Shown: positions 14,757 through 24,420, counted from the first letter of the stretch. The stretch is DNA of 64,000 nt from Haladaptatus pallidirubidus (GCF_020700235.1 NZ_CP085301.1:1798001-1862000); one strand, 5' to 3'. Numbers and translations: made by a program. Notes: generated by a model from the letters alone, not told the origin.

Positions 14757-16097
14757 ATGATACGTACCGCGACACTCGTGTTGTCCGTCGTCGTCGCCGC
14801 GGGGATGATGTTCCCCAGTGGCGCGGCGGAACTTCAAACGGAACCGGAACCAACCGAACGCTGGAATCAAACCTACGGCGGTTCTGGCGACGACATCTTC
14901 AACGACGTTGCGCGAACCGAGGACGGAGGATACATCCTCGTCGGAGAAATCGAAAACTCCGGAACCGGCATCGACGGCTGGGTCGTGAAAATCGACGACG
15001 ACGGCAAACAGGAGTGGGAACGAACCTTATCGGGGCCGGGCACCGATAGATTGTACTCGGTCGTAGCGGACGACGACGGCGGTGCGATGGTCGCCGGGCG
15101 AACAGACCAGGGCGGAAGTGCGACAGGATGGATCGTCGAACTGGATTCGAACGGCGAAACGCAGAGCGAACGAACGCCCGGAACGGGCGCGTTTTACGGA
15201 CTTGAACGGGACGAGAACGGGTACGTTCTCGCGGGGTGGACGAGCGATTCGGGCACGAAGGGTTGGCTGTTAAAACTCGACGGGTCGGGTGAAAAAGCGT
15301 GGGAGGAAACCTACGCCGCACCGGGCGAGTATTCGTCCGGGCAGTTCAAAGGAGTCGTTCCAGCGTCGAACGGCTACTTCGTCGCGGGCGAAGTCGAAGG
15401 GAGTAGTCAGGATGCGTGGGCGATGCGCATCGGGAACGATGGCGAACGACGGTGGCAGAAAACAGCTGGCGGATCGGACAGAGAGGCGATTTGGGCCGCG
15501 ACGGGCGGCGACGACGGAATCGTCCTCTCCGGCGAGTCCGAAAGCGGCGACTCCCGAGACGGATTGGTGTTGAAATACGACGCGAACGGCGAGCTGGCGT
15601 GGGAGAACCGATACGGCGAGGACGACGTCGATTGGCTCGATTCGGCGATAAAAACGGACGACGGGGGCTATCTCTTCACCGGCGGAACGCTGACCGGCGG
15701 AATCGGCAGCGCGGACGGATACGTGGTGAAAACCGGCGGTGATGGCACCGTTCAGTGGGAGAACGCCTACGGAAGCGCGCAGTGGGACAAGCCGTTTCCC
15801 GCGGTGAAAGCTCATAACGGCGGCTATCTCTTGGCAGGACAGACGGGCGGATTCGGGGCCGAAGGAATGGATGGTTGGGTGCTTCATCTCGGACTAGATG
15901 GACGAACGTCGGACTCAAACGGGACGACGAACGGTGACGGTTCGGGGGCGGGTGGAGCTACCGACACGGACGAGTCCGCACCGACTGCACAGTCGGAAGA
16001 CGAACGAACCGGAAACACGAGTTTACCCGGATTTACCGGCGTAGTAGCAATTGCCGCAGTTGCTCTATCGGTACTCATCTGGCGGCGGCGGAGGTAG
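14757..16097 (+). CDS. Secreted PGF-CTERM-anchored repeat protein
   Basis: A 446-residue protein with a Sec signal peptide (MIRTATLVLSVVVAAGMMFPSGAA), about eight repeats of 45-50 residues with the pattern W...YGG.GDD....V..T.DGGY.L.G.....G..DGW.VK.D.DG, an acidic Ser/Thr/Asp-rich linker (about 385-415), and the C-terminal tripartite signal LPGFTGVVAIAAVALSVLIW plus RRRR. The last part is a PGF-CTERM signal processed by archaeosortase ArtA and lipid-anchored. The repeats suggest a beta-propeller displayed at the cell surface. Ligand unknown. Confidence 0.85.
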   Translation: MIRTATLVLSVVVAAGMMFPSGAAELQTEPEPTERWNQTYGGSGDDIFNDVARTEDGGYILVGEIENSGTGIDGWVVKIDDDGKQEWERTLSGPGTDRLYSVVADDDGGAMVAGRTDQGGSATGWIVELDSNGETQSERTPGTGAFYGLERDENGYVLAGWTSDSGTKGWLLKLDGSGEKAWEETYAAPGEYSSGQFKGVVPASNGYFVAGEVEGSSQDAWAMRIGNDGERRWQKTAGGSDREAIWAATGGDDGIVLSGESESGDSRDGLVLKYDANGELAWENRYGEDDVDWLDSAIKTDDGGYLFTGGTLTGGIGSADGYVVKTGGDGTVQWENAYGSAQWDKPFPAVKAHNGGYLLAGQTGGFGAEGMDGWVLHLGLDGRTSDSNGTTNGDGSGAGGATDTDESAPTAQSEDERTGNTSLPGFTGVVAIAAVALSVLIWRRRR

Positions 16098-16310
16098 GAG
16101 GTGAATCAAGCGTTTCCAAATAAGAATAATAAGGCGAGTATTCGTGCGAATTTTAAGAGAGTTAAATTTTGTTGCGGATTTCAATACTATTGGACAAAAT
16201 ATTTTCATATATTATAACTAGTTAAAATATGAAATTGTTTATCGTCAATCGGGATTCTTTTATCCTTGAAACCAGTCTGACTTGCTAACCAACTGAGTCG
16301 TGACGAGACA

Positions 16311-16637
16311 ATGAAAGGAGAGAAGCTGGCAGAAAGAATGAATAAGCACGATACGGACGAACGTATCGCCTACCGAATCACCAGTGACGTTGATAGGGTA
16401 AGCACGAGGGTCATTCGCGGCGTCGAAGAAATCGTCGGGGAGGATGACGACCGACGGACGTGGCTCTACAACAGCATCGACCCGGACGCACTCGACGCAC
16501 TTTTCAGCCAAAAACACAGCGGCGGTTCCCGGGAGGACGGAAAGGTCGTCTTTACCGCCCGAGGCTGTAAAATCGTCGTTCACGGTGACGGTGAAATTCA
16601 TATCTACGCACCGGAAGCTCACGATTCCGACGAGTAG
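16311..16637 (+). CDS. HalOD1 output domain protein
   Basis: A 108-residue protein. The region VSTRVIRGVEEIVGEDDDR, LYNSIDPDALDALFSQ and GKVVFTARGCKIVVHGDGEIHIY is the HalOD1 domain, a haloarchaeal output domain often attached to receiver or PAS signalling proteins but also found alone. Its partner is unknown. The 200-bp region before it is very A/T-rich. Confidence 0.85.
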   Translation: MKGEKLAERMNKHDTDERIAYRITSDVDRVSTRVIRGVEEIVGEDDDRRTWLYNSIDPDALDALFSQKHSGGSREDGKVVFTARGCKIVVHGDGEIHIYAPEAHDSDE

Positions 16638-16696
16638 TCGAGACGTTTCGAAACGGTATTGATGACGCGCCCGCGAGTGGCGTCAAGAGCCGATTG

Positions 16697-16933
16697 ATGA
16701 CCAACAAAGCAACCGTTTCCTTCCGCGAACTGTGCCGCGAGCTGCCGGTTCAGACCGGGCTGTTCAGTTTCGGGCCAGTGGCAATCGGGCTAGCCCAGTT
16801 GTGGAACGGCCTCGTCCACGGGACGACGGTTTCGTTCCACGCTCTGTTCGCGATCGTCATGGTCGCGTTCGCGGTGCTCGCCACGCGCTATCATCTCGCC
16901 ACTTTCCGACTGGATAAGCTAGAACGAAAGTAG
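16697..16933 (+). CDS. Small two-helix membrane protein, unknown function
   Basis: Start at ATG (MTNKATVSFRELCREL); the frame also has a TTG one codon earlier. The 78-residue product has two hydrophobic segments, FGPVAIGLAQLW and ALFAIVMVAFAVLATRY, and ends in basic-acidic DKLERK. I do not recognise a family. It lies downstream of the HalOD1 gene (about 60 nt) and may be cotranscribed. Confidence 0.6.
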   Translation: MTNKATVSFRELCRELPVQTGLFSFGPVAIGLAQLWNGLVHGTTVSFHALFAIVMVAFAVLATRYHLATFRLDKLERK

Positions 16934-16960
16934 TCGAACGGATTTGCCTGCCATTGCCGG

Positions 16961-17377
16961 TTAGGCAGTTCCAGCAGGTGCGCCCGCTCTCGCTTTTCGG
17001 CCAGCGTAGGCGTTGTACCCCGCGATGACGGCGACGATGACACCAGAAACGATGTCGCTCCAAAACGCCGCGCCCACGGTCATCGCGAACGGAACCAGAA
17101 TCATCCACAGTCCTAACAGCGCGACGAACGACGAACTTCCGACGCTAGCGGTAAGTCCCTTCGTCATGCGATAGTAGTTATATCCGGCGACGAGGAAAAT
17201 TGCAGCCCCGATGATGATGTTGTTCCAGTAGCTCGTTATCGACATCGTTGGATAGATGAACGCCGAGATGAATATCCACGCTCCGACGAGCGATACGAAG
17301 CCGCTCAACCACTTCAAGTTCGACGTGTTGGTGTCCGTGGTGCGTGCCGTCCGTTCCCTCGTTTCGGTTTCACTCAT
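16961..17377 (-). CDS. SPW repeat membrane protein
   Basis: A 138-residue membrane protein with two SPW units: LKWLSGFVSLVGAWIFISAFIY..., then FVALLGLWMILVPFAMTVGAAFWSDIVSGVIVAVIAGYNAY. The family is named for conserved Ser-Pro-Trp-like positions between helices, here degenerate. Four helices are predicted, with a charged Thr/Arg-rich N-terminus in the cytoplasm. Function unknown. A related protein occurs at 59175-59567. Confidence 0.8.
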   Translation of the reverse strand: MSETETRERTARTTDTNTSNLKWLSGFVSLVGAWIFISAFIYPTMSITSYWNNIIIGAAIFLVAGYNYYRMTKGLTASVGSSSFVALLGLWMILVPFAMTVGAAFWSDIVSGVIVAVIAGYNAYAGRKARAGAPAGTA

Positions 17378-17499
17378 GGTTTTCCCTCCGTGTCGAGATA
17401 GAGTGAGCGAGCGAATAAAGCGAGCGACCGTTCACGAACTAATGGCCCATTACGGGCGACGAACGGTAACTTTTCAGCCACAAATAGTTGTTTTGAACC

Positions 17500-19548
17500 T
17501 TACAGACGACCAGGGTCGTAGGTTTCGAACCACTCGGTCAACTGCTCGATGCGGTGAATCGCCCGGTCGGGGTCGCCGATGTTGTGGTGTTCGTCGGGAT
17601 ACACGACGAGTTTCGCGGGAACGTCTTGCTTTTTGACGCTGACGTAGAGCTGTTCGGACTGCGACGGCGGGCACCGCCAATCTTCACCGCCTGCCGTAAC
17701 CAACAGGGGTGTCTCGACGTTGCCGACATCGGTGATGCTGGACGCGGAACCGTAGGTTTCAGCATTTTCCCACGGAAGGCCGAAATCGTTCTCCCACCAT
17801 TTGTGGGCGTCGTCGGTGCCGTAACACGACCGTAAATCGTAGATGCCGTGTTCCGCCGCGGCACCCGCAAACCGATTCGTGTTCGTGATGAGGTAGCCGG
17901 TCGTGATGCCGCCGTAGGAAAATCCCGTGGCGAACGTGCGGTCGGTATCGACCCAGCCTCGTTCGACGAGGTGCTCGACGCCAGAGACCACGTCCTCGGC
18001 TTCGCACGACCCCCACGCGCCGCGAAGGACTTCGCTGAATTCCCGGCCGTAGGAACTGCTTCCGCGATAGTTGGGACAGAGGACGACGTACCCCTTGTCG
18101 GTCCAGTACGCGTAGTCGAAAGCGAACTCCGGCGTGTCGTAGGAAATCGGCCCGCCGTGGATGGAGACGATGAGGGGGTGAGGGTCGGAATCCTCCGGGT
18201 CGAAATTCGCGGGCAGGTAGACGATACCCTCGATATCGTCGCCGGAATCGTTCTCGTAGACGACGCGTCGACAACCGGGCATGGCGTGTGACTCCTCGAA
18301 CGCCCCGTTGAGAGTCGTGAGTCGGGTTGGTTCGCCGGATTCGAGGTCGTCAGCATCCAGCGCGTACAGGTCACCGACCGTCTCCGGTTCGGTTGTTAGG
18401 AGTGCAATCGTCTCGCCCGCGTGGTCGAAGGTTCGAATCGTTCGGTAGTCGCCCTGCGATTCGAAGGTGTACTCCGGGTCGCTCCCGTCGGCGAAACAAC
18501 GGGCGAGTCGGGTGCTTCCCTCGTCGCCGATTGGAGCCAATAGTGTTTCCGCATCCAGCCAGCGGACGCGGTTCGCGTGGGCCACGGTTCGGTCGAGCGA
18601 GTCGGTAATCGACCGATACTCGTCAGTTTCTGCGTCTGCGACGAACACCTGCGTCGGGATGTGCCAGTTGATTGCGTCGCTGGCGGTAAAGGCAAAGTGG
18701 TCACCGTCAGGGCTCCATCGGGGTGCGTTTGCGTAGAGATTCGTGTCGGTGACCTGCCGGAGTTTGTCCCCGTTGGGGTCGATTGTGTACACGTCTACCG
18801 CACCGGAGTCGTCCGGCCGCTCAGTTCGGTTCGAAAGGAATGCGATTCGTTCCAGCCCCCACGCGGGTTGCAATCCCGTCCCCGGTTCGTGCGCGCCGCC
18901 GCCGTAGGCGTCGTCGAGTCGACGCTCCTCGCGCGTCGCCACGTCCACGACGAACAGATAGGTCGTCACGTCGTCCAAGAGACCTTTTCCGTCGAACCGG
19001 TGCTGAAGCCGGGAAATCTCGACCGGGCCGCCGTCTCGACGTTCCGCAAGATACGCCGCCTGTTCGTCGGTCGGGTCGCGCGCGGAGACGACGATCCGTT
19101 CGCTCTCCGGCCCCCAATCGAATTCTCGGACACCCTCCTCGCGGGTCGTCACCTGTCGGGCGTCGCCACCGCGCGCGAGATCGAACATCCACACCTGCGA
19201 TTTCGGTTCGTCGTCGATTTCGTCGTTCTCGTCTCTTCCTTCCTCGTCGTCCGAATCACAATCTCCATTTTGAACCGAAAGCGCGGCGTCCTCGTCTCGC
19301 GCCGCCAAAAACGCGAGCTTCGACCCATCGGGCGACCATTTCGGAGACCCCGCGTCGGATGCACGAGAAAGTCGGTAGGGAGAGTCGCTACCGTCCGTCG
19401 GCACGACGAACAAGGAGGTTCGTCGGTCGTCTTCGTCGCGGTCGAACTCGCTCGCGACGAAGGCGAGTCGGTCGCCGTCGGGCGACAGCGCGAGGTCGGC
19501 CGCGAGCGTCAAATCGTAAAAATCGCTAGCTTCGAACGTCCCAGTCAT
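17500..19548 (-). CDS. S9 family serine peptidase (acylaminoacyl peptidase-like)
   Basis: A 682-residue protein if MTGTFEASDFYDL is the start (an ATG three codons earlier is possible). Residues about 1-400 form a WD/TolB-like propeller with repeats such as LALSPDGDRLAFVAS and PRWSPDGDHFAFTAS. The C-terminal alpha/beta hydrolase domain has the nucleophile in TGFSYGG (about Ser544), the Asp in TAGGEDWR (about 623) and the His in YPDEHHNIG (about 655). It has no signal peptide, so it acts in the cytoplasm on short or N-acylated peptides. It is convergent with nothing on its left flank but faces the SPW gene head-on. Confidence 0.9.
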   Translation of the reverse strand: MTGTFEASDFYDLTLAADLALSPDGDRLAFVASEFDRDEDDRRTSLFVVPTDGSDSPYRLSRASDAGSPKWSPDGSKLAFLAARDEDAALSVQNGDCDSDDEEGRDENDEIDDEPKSQVWMFDLARGGDARQVTTREEGVREFDWGPESERIVVSARDPTDEQAAYLAERRDGGPVEISRLQHRFDGKGLLDDVTTYLFVVDVATREERRLDDAYGGGAHEPGTGLQPAWGLERIAFLSNRTERPDDSGAVDVYTIDPNGDKLRQVTDTNLYANAPRWSPDGDHFAFTASDAINWHIPTQVFVADAETDEYRSITDSLDRTVAHANRVRWLDAETLLAPIGDEGSTRLARCFADGSDPEYTFESQGDYRTIRTFDHAGETIALLTTEPETVGDLYALDADDLESGEPTRLTTLNGAFEESHAMPGCRRVVYENDSGDDIEGIVYLPANFDPEDSDPHPLIVSIHGGPISYDTPEFAFDYAYWTDKGYVVLCPNYRGSSSYGREFSEVLRGAWGSCEAEDVVSGVEHLVERGWVDTDRTFATGFSYGGITTGYLITNTNRFAGAAAEHGIYDLRSCYGTDDAHKWWENDFGLPWENAETYGSASSITDVGNVETPLLVTAGGEDWRCPPSQSEQLYVSVKKQDVPAKLVVYPDEHHNIGDPDRAIHRIEQLTEWFETYDPGRL

Positions 19549-19624
19549 CGATGGCATAACTCGGTCCGGACATATAGATGTACGTTCGCCAGCAAGTCAC
19601 ACGCGAAAACGCCGGATGCAGGAC

Positions 19625-20778
19625 TCAGGCGACGTTTCGCTCGGAAACCGTTTCCCCGTTTTCGAACCGCTCGCTGTCCAATCCGGAAACGTCCACGAGC
19701 GACGACTCGCCCTCGAAAACGAGTTCCGAGACGATTTTTTCCGGTCGCTGGTGCGTGCTGAATCCGTGGCCGGAAAAGCCGACGGGGGTGATAAAGCCCG
19801 GAACCGTCTTCTCGATAATGGGGTGATGGTCGGGGGTGACGGCGTACAGACCCGCCCATCCCTGTTTGACGCGAGAATCCGGGGCGAAGTAGGTCGCCGT
19901 GTTACCCGCGCGTTCCAGCGCCTCGACGGTCCAATCGAGGCCGGTGGTTCGGTCGTAGGCGTTCGGGTCGGCGAACGAATCGGAAGCGGAATCGAAATGG
20001 CCACCGACGAAGGCAGAGCCCTCGCGCTCCGGGCGAAAGTACGACCCGGTGTCGAGGTCGATTGTCAGCGGCACCGATTCCGGAATCGGTGCCGCCGGTT
20101 CGACAACGGCGATTTGACGGCGTTCGGGAGCGACCGGCAGGTGGATTCCGGCCATCTCCGCTATTCGGCCCGCCCACGGCCCGTTGGCGTTGACGACGTA
20201 ATCCGCGTCGAGACGACCGCCGGTCGTCTCGACGCCAACGACGGAATCACCCTTCCGAACAACGTCGGCTACTTCCGCACCGGTTCGAATCTCCACCCCC
20301 GCCTCTCGGGCGCGCGCGTGGCGAATCCCTGTAGCGCGATCTGGGGATCCGCGAAGCCATCCGTCGGACAGTAGGTGGCACCTCGAAATTCTTCGCTCTG
20401 TAGTCCGGGGCAGTGTTCGCGGACGTCTTCGGGCGTGACCAGTTCGCTCGGAACACCACGTTCGTTCAGCATAGTGAGGGTATCGGCGAACGATCCGGCG
20501 GTTTCCTCCTCCCACGCGAGGAAGAGGTACCCCGGACGTCGATACGCTATGTCGGTTCCGAACTCCGCTTCGAATCGCTCTCACACTCGCACGCTCGCCA
20601 GCGAGAGTTCGACGTTGACGGGTGTCGAAAACTGATCTCTAATGCCGCCCGCGGAGCATTCGGTGCTTCCCGCGCCGATATTCGAGCGTTCACAGACCAC
20701 GACATCAGCCCCTCGCTCGGCGAGATAGTGGGCACTCGAACAACCGACGATTCCCCCGCCGATGACGACGATTTTCAT
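19625..20778 (-). pseudogene. Broken FAD-dependent amino acid/sarcosine oxidase-like gene
   Basis: The start MKIVVIGGGIVGCSSAHYLAERGADVVVCE is a DAO-family FAD site (GxGxxG). A TGA at 20581-20583 interrupts SLASVRV and ERFEAEFGTDIAYRRPGYLFLA, where relatives would have Trp. A frameshift near 20310, inside a CG dinucleotide run, then moves the frame before REAGVEIRTGAEVADVV. The rest, up to GFITPVGFSGHGF, is the normal C-terminal half with the second FAD contact. Two independent lesions make a real pseudogene likely. It lies divergent to an ornithine cyclodeaminase family gene. Confidence 0.8.
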
Positions 20779-20852
20779 GGTCGGAGTACGATCTTCCGGG
20801 TAATAATCGTTCCACCGACGGAAAATAAGGGGATACGGGACGAACCATCGGT

Positions 20853-21824
20853 ATGGTTCGAATCCTCTCCGACGACGACGTGGAATCGGTTCTCGACGTA
20901 AATTCCCTCCTCCCGGTCGTACGGGACGCGTTCGTCAAACAAGGTCGGGGCGAAGTCGAGCGACCGGAGCGCCCCCATTTTCCCGTCGGTGCCGGACTCG
21001 CAGATGGCCCGCTCGGAACCGGCCTCGTCATGCCCGCGTACATCCACGGTGCAGCCTACTACGCCACGAAACTGGTCGGCGTACACGAGAAAAACGCCGA
21101 ACGGGGACTTCCGACCGTCAACGCACAGATCGCCCTCACGGAGGCCGAAACAGGCCGACCAACTGCCTTCCTCGCCGGGACGAAAATCACGAACGCGAGA
21201 ACCGGTTGCATCGGCGGTCTCGCGGTGAGCGAACTCACAACAGCTCCCGTCGAACTCGCGCTCATCGGCGCCGGAACGCAGGCGCGGTGGCAGGCGCGCT
21301 GTATCGCCGCCGCGACAGATCTCCGTCGGATCCGGGTGTACTCGCCGAGCGATTCCAAACGCGACTGTGCCCACACGTTGGAATCCGAACTCGGAATCCG
21401 AACCGAAGCAGTCGCGTCGGCCGACGATGCCGTCTCGGGTTCGAACGTCGTCGTCACCGCGACGACCGCCACCGAACCCGTGTTCTCCGGCGGTTCGCTC
21501 GACGAAGGAGTCGTCGTCGTCGCCGTCGGTGCGTACACCGCCGAAACCCGCGAACTCGACCGGACGACGATAGACCGCGCCGACAGAATCTTCGCGGACG
21601 TGCCGGAGGAGGTGATAGAAATCGGCGACCTGCGAGCGACCGACTGCGCGAAAGACGACCTCATTCCGTTTTCCGACGTGGTTGAGAAACGGTCTGGGCG
21701 CGAATCCGAATCGGAGATCATCGTGGTTGAAAGCGTCGGAACCGCCGTGCTGGACGCCGCCGCAAGCGAGCACGTGTACGAACGAGCGAGCGAGAGAAAT
21801 ATCGGCGAGGAAGTCGAGCTGTAG
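20853..21824 (+). CDS. Ornithine cyclodeaminase family protein
   Basis: A 323-residue mu-crystallin/ornithine cyclodeaminase-type protein. The N-terminal dimerisation half has KLVGVHEKNAERGLPTVNAQIALTEAETGRPTAFLAGTKITNARTG, which carries the conserved Lys and Arg for substrate carboxylate. The Rossmann motif is ALIGAGTQARWQARCI (about 130-145). Members include ornithine cyclodeaminase and archaeal alanine dehydrogenase; the exact reaction is not fixed by sequence. Its partner on the other strand was an FAD amino acid oxidase that is now broken, so the pair may have worked on imino/amino acid interconversion. Confidence 0.85.
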   Translation: MVRILSDDDVESVLDVNSLLPVVRDAFVKQGRGEVERPERPHFPVGAGLADGPLGTGLVMPAYIHGAAYYATKLVGVHEKNAERGLPTVNAQIALTEAETGRPTAFLAGTKITNARTGCIGGLAVSELTTAPVELALIGAGTQARWQARCIAAATDLRRIRVYSPSDSKRDCAHTLESELGIRTEAVASADDAVSGSNVVVTATTATEPVFSGGSLDEGVVVVAVGAYTAETRELDRTTIDRADRIFADVPEEVIEIGDLRATDCAKDDLIPFSDVVEKRSGRESESEIIVVESVGTAVLDAAASEHVYERASERNIGEEVEL

Positions 21825-21930
21825 AGATTTCCCGATGGATATCTAGCGAGACATCCGTAGAGTTAGATGGACAGCATTCTGTATTGAGCTGTCGGAAACA
21901 ATCGTGGCGAAACGAGATATATGAGAAGGT

Positions 21931-22090
21931 TTCTGTATAGTTATCCAGGTTGTTATTCGATTCTCAGCGGGACAGCCGCACCGCAAATTCAGCCCTAATG
22001 AACGTAAATCGGCCGCACCATGACGGTTATCTGTTTAGCTTTCTAGATAGATATCTGGATAGGTAGAAATATAGATAACCATCTGTATAG
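21931..22090. repeat. Iteron-like repeats upstream of parA
   Basis: Three copies of WTCTGTWTAG lie at 21931-21940, 22029-22038 and 22081-22090. Between the last two is an A/T-rich dyad block with TCTAGATAGATATCT. They end 58 bp before the ParA ATG. They could be a centromere-like site for the partition proteins or an autoregulatory operator. Confidence 0.5.
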
Positions 22091-22147
22091 TTTGACTCAC
22101 TTGTCTGACGAGAATTTATGAGTGGTAAGCGTATAACGATCGACTGT

Positions 22148-22981
22148 ATGAAACGAGCCATCACACTGTGGAGCGAATCCGGCGGGGTCGGTAAGACGAC
22201 CATGGCGACCAACGTGGCCGCCGCGCTGGGACGGCGGGACGAACGAGTTCTCGTGGTCGATTTAGACCCCCAATTGGGAAGTTTGACCGACCACGTCGGT
22301 TATCAAGAATTGAAGACGGGCGACCGCGATCATCTCGGTCACGTTCTGCTGGACGACGAGAAAGATATTCGGTCGCTCATCGTCGAAACCGCGGATTTCG
22401 ACCTCGTTCCGTCGCACGAGGGACTCGCAAACATCGAAAGCGAGATGGCCGCCCGGAACACCTCGCTTCGGGAATTTCAACTGCGTTCCGCGCTGAAAAC
22501 GGTCGCGAGCGAGTACGATTACTTCATCATCGACCCGCCCGCAACCCTGAACGTCCTCGTGGACAACGCGCTGGTCGCGGCGCGAAACGTGCTGATTCCA
22601 ATCGAACTCACGCGAAAAGGGAGCATCTCCATCGAAGGGCTGGAAGACACCCTCGATAGCATGGAACGCGGATTTCAGAAGTTCGACGATAGTTTCAAAC
22701 TCGGCATTCTCGCCGTCGTTCCGAACGAAGTCGGCGACTCCAACATCTACCGCGACACGCGGGACGAACTGGAGAGCGGCGGAAAACCGGTAACGCCCTT
22801 CGGCGTGCGAAAGCGGGACGTGCTGAAAGAGGCGTGGAAAGGACAGATGAACCTGTTCGAATTCGCGGAAAGCGACGAAACCCGTGAGCTGCGAGAGTAC
22901 GAAAAAGACCTGCTTTCGAACTTCGAGCAGCTAGCCCGAATCGTCGAACAAGGAACCGTCGATGTGGAGGTAGAAGCATGA
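22148..22981 (+). CDS. ParA family partition ATPase
   Basis: Start chosen at MKRAITLWSESGGVGKTT; an ATG 30 nt upstream is an alternative. The 277-residue product has the deviant Walker A of ParA/MinD ATPases (SGGVGKTT, residues 11-18, with Lys16), Walker A' in VLVVDLDPQLGSLTD (about 36-50) and Walker B in YFIIDPPATLN (about 121-131). It likely drives segregation of the replicon by a DNA-bound ATPase gradient. The stop overlaps the start of the partner gene by 4 bases (ATGA). Confidence 0.88.
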   Translation: MKRAITLWSESGGVGKTTMATNVAAALGRRDERVLVVDLDPQLGSLTDHVGYQELKTGDRDHLGHVLLDDEKDIRSLIVETADFDLVPSHEGLANIESEMAARNTSLREFQLRSALKTVASEYDYFIIDPPATLNVLVDNALVAARNVLIPIELTRKGSISIEGLEDTLDSMERGFQKFDDSFKLGILAVVPNEVGDSNIYRDTRDELESGGKPVTPFGVRKRDVLKEAWKGQMNLFEFAESDETRELREYEKDLLSNFEQLARIVEQGTVDVEVEA

Positions 22982-23364
22982 CCAAAGACGACCGATACGG
23001 CGCAACTGACGACGACTACGGGGAGTATTCCGCAGAAGCGGAATCGGAAGCGAATGCAGAAGATTCGGAATCGGAATCATCGAATACGGGTGAGAACGTC
23101 GAAACGAACGGCAGCACCGAACCGGACGCATTGCCGTTCATTTTCGCACGACGAACCGTGAAAGCCGACCGCGAGGCGATGCCTGTGTACGTACAAGACA
23201 CAACTGCAGGGAAAATCAACGACCTCGAACGGGAGCTGAGCCAACAGTTCGACGGCGACAAAGTGATGGCACTAGACGTGCGCGAAGCCCTCATTCGTGC
23301 AGGATTAGAAAACGCAAACGACGTTCAACGAGTGATGAAGGAATGGGGGTACGGACGACGATAA
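22978..23364 (+). CDS. Small ParA partner protein, likely DNA-binding adaptor
   Basis: A 128-residue protein translated with 4-bp overlap after ParA. Residues 1-50 are acidic and probably disordered (rich in Glu, Ser, Asp, Asn). Residues about 52-128 look folded: LPFIFARRTVKADREAMPVYVQ, then helices in KINDLERELSQQFDGDKVMALDVREALIRAG and NANDVQRVMKEWGYG. No ParB HTH or ribbon-helix-helix is obvious. By position it should be the centromere-binding partner of ParA. Function is inferred from context only. Confidence 0.75.
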   Translation: MTKDDRYGATDDDYGEYSAEAESEANAEDSESESSNTGENVETNGSTEPDALPFIFARRTVKADREAMPVYVQDTTAGKINDLERELSQQFDGDKVMALDVREALIRAGLENANDVQRVMKEWGYGRR

Positions 23365-23661
23365 TCCGCCCCAGTCATTCGGTTATACACGTGTAGTTCT
23401 GTTTGGACATCCACATAGATTCCCGAATAGATATTCGAGGATATGTGCAGAAAGATATACAGACAGAAATATGGCCAGGTATCTAGAGAGAATGCCGAGA
23501 AAACTATCGAGACGGTCACTCGGGGCAGGGCGACAATTATCGGACGGGAAACAAGTAACGCGGATGGTCGGCGCGCAGGACGAGTCGGCGCTCACGAACC
23601 TCGTCTAACGATTCGCCTGAACAACGTTCATTGTTCTTCGCTTCGTTGAGTCGGACGGTAA
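23365..23661. other. A/T-rich dyads downstream of par operon
   Basis: Nothing codes here. The stretch 23400-23490 is rich in short A/T dyads including a perfect CGAATA-GA-TATTCG at 23425-23438, and GATATAC/GTATCTAG words recalling those upstream of parA. It may hold a second set of partition sites. Confidence 0.35.
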
Positions 23662-24216
23662 ATGGGCTTTCATACGTTCGATCCTGAAAAAGCCGAAAAG
23701 CTCGAAGACGCGGAACGATACCGGTACGTCTCCCGCGAGGAGTTAGTGGATAACCTCGACATCTCGGGCGAGGAAATCGTTGCGGATCTCGGAAGCGGAA
23801 CCGGATTCTACACCGACGACGTTGCACCGTTCGTAGGGAAGCTGTTTGCGGTCGACGTGCAGGACGCGATGCACGACCACTATCGAGGGAAAGGAGTTCC
23901 CGAAAACGTCTCGCTCGTCACGGCGGACATCTCCGACGTGCCGTTTTCTGACGGTGAACTCGACGCCGCATTTTCGACCATGACGTTTCACGAGTTCGCG
24001 GGCGACGAGCAAATCGCGGAGATCGCCCGCATCCTCAAGCCGAGGGGGAGGTTCGTGGTCGCCGATTGGTCTGCCGAGGGTCGGGGCGAAAGCGGCCCAC
24101 CGGTTGACGAGCGGTACGACCTCGAAGCAGCGCGCGAAATGCTGGAAACCGCCGAGTTCGAAATCGAATTCGAATCCGAGCGTCCCGAAACATTCCTTCT
24201 CGTGGCCTCGTGCTGA
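23662..24216 (+). CDS. Class I SAM-dependent methyltransferase
   Basis: A 184-residue Rossmann methyltransferase. Motif I is IVADLGSGTGFYTDDVAPF (about 39-57), motif II holds LFAVDVQDAMHDHY, the motif around TADISDVPFSDGELDAAFSTMTFHEF is motif III/IV with a His where many UbiE-like enzymes have it, and RGRFVVADWSAEG is motif VI. The family is ubiquinone/menaquinone methylase-like; the substrate is unknown. It follows the par locus but has its own 300-bp upstream region. Confidence 0.85.
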   Translation: MGFHTFDPEKAEKLEDAERYRYVSREELVDNLDISGEEIVADLGSGTGFYTDDVAPFVGKLFAVDVQDAMHDHYRGKGVPENVSLVTADISDVPFSDGELDAAFSTMTFHEFAGDEQIAEIARILKPRGRFVVADWSAEGRGESGPPVDERYDLEAAREMLETAEFEIEFESERPETFLLVASC

Positions 24217-24420
24217 AAATGCGACATCGAGTCCGGCAGGGTGTCGTGAGGCAAGTGCTTATTCGGGAGGGAGTGGGAAGGCGGAAATCTATTCGAAGCG
24301 GACAGTCGGCAAATGGATAAATCGTATTTCGCGATATTGTTTGAACACAGGCAGCAACCGAAACCCCGTGCGGGGTACATCCCCGATACGCCTTAGCAAA
24401 CACCCGTCGCACCGAAACGT

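Noticed and set aside
18577..19761. 394-aa forward ORF
   Set aside because: Antisense shadow of the S9 peptidase; no recognisable domain.
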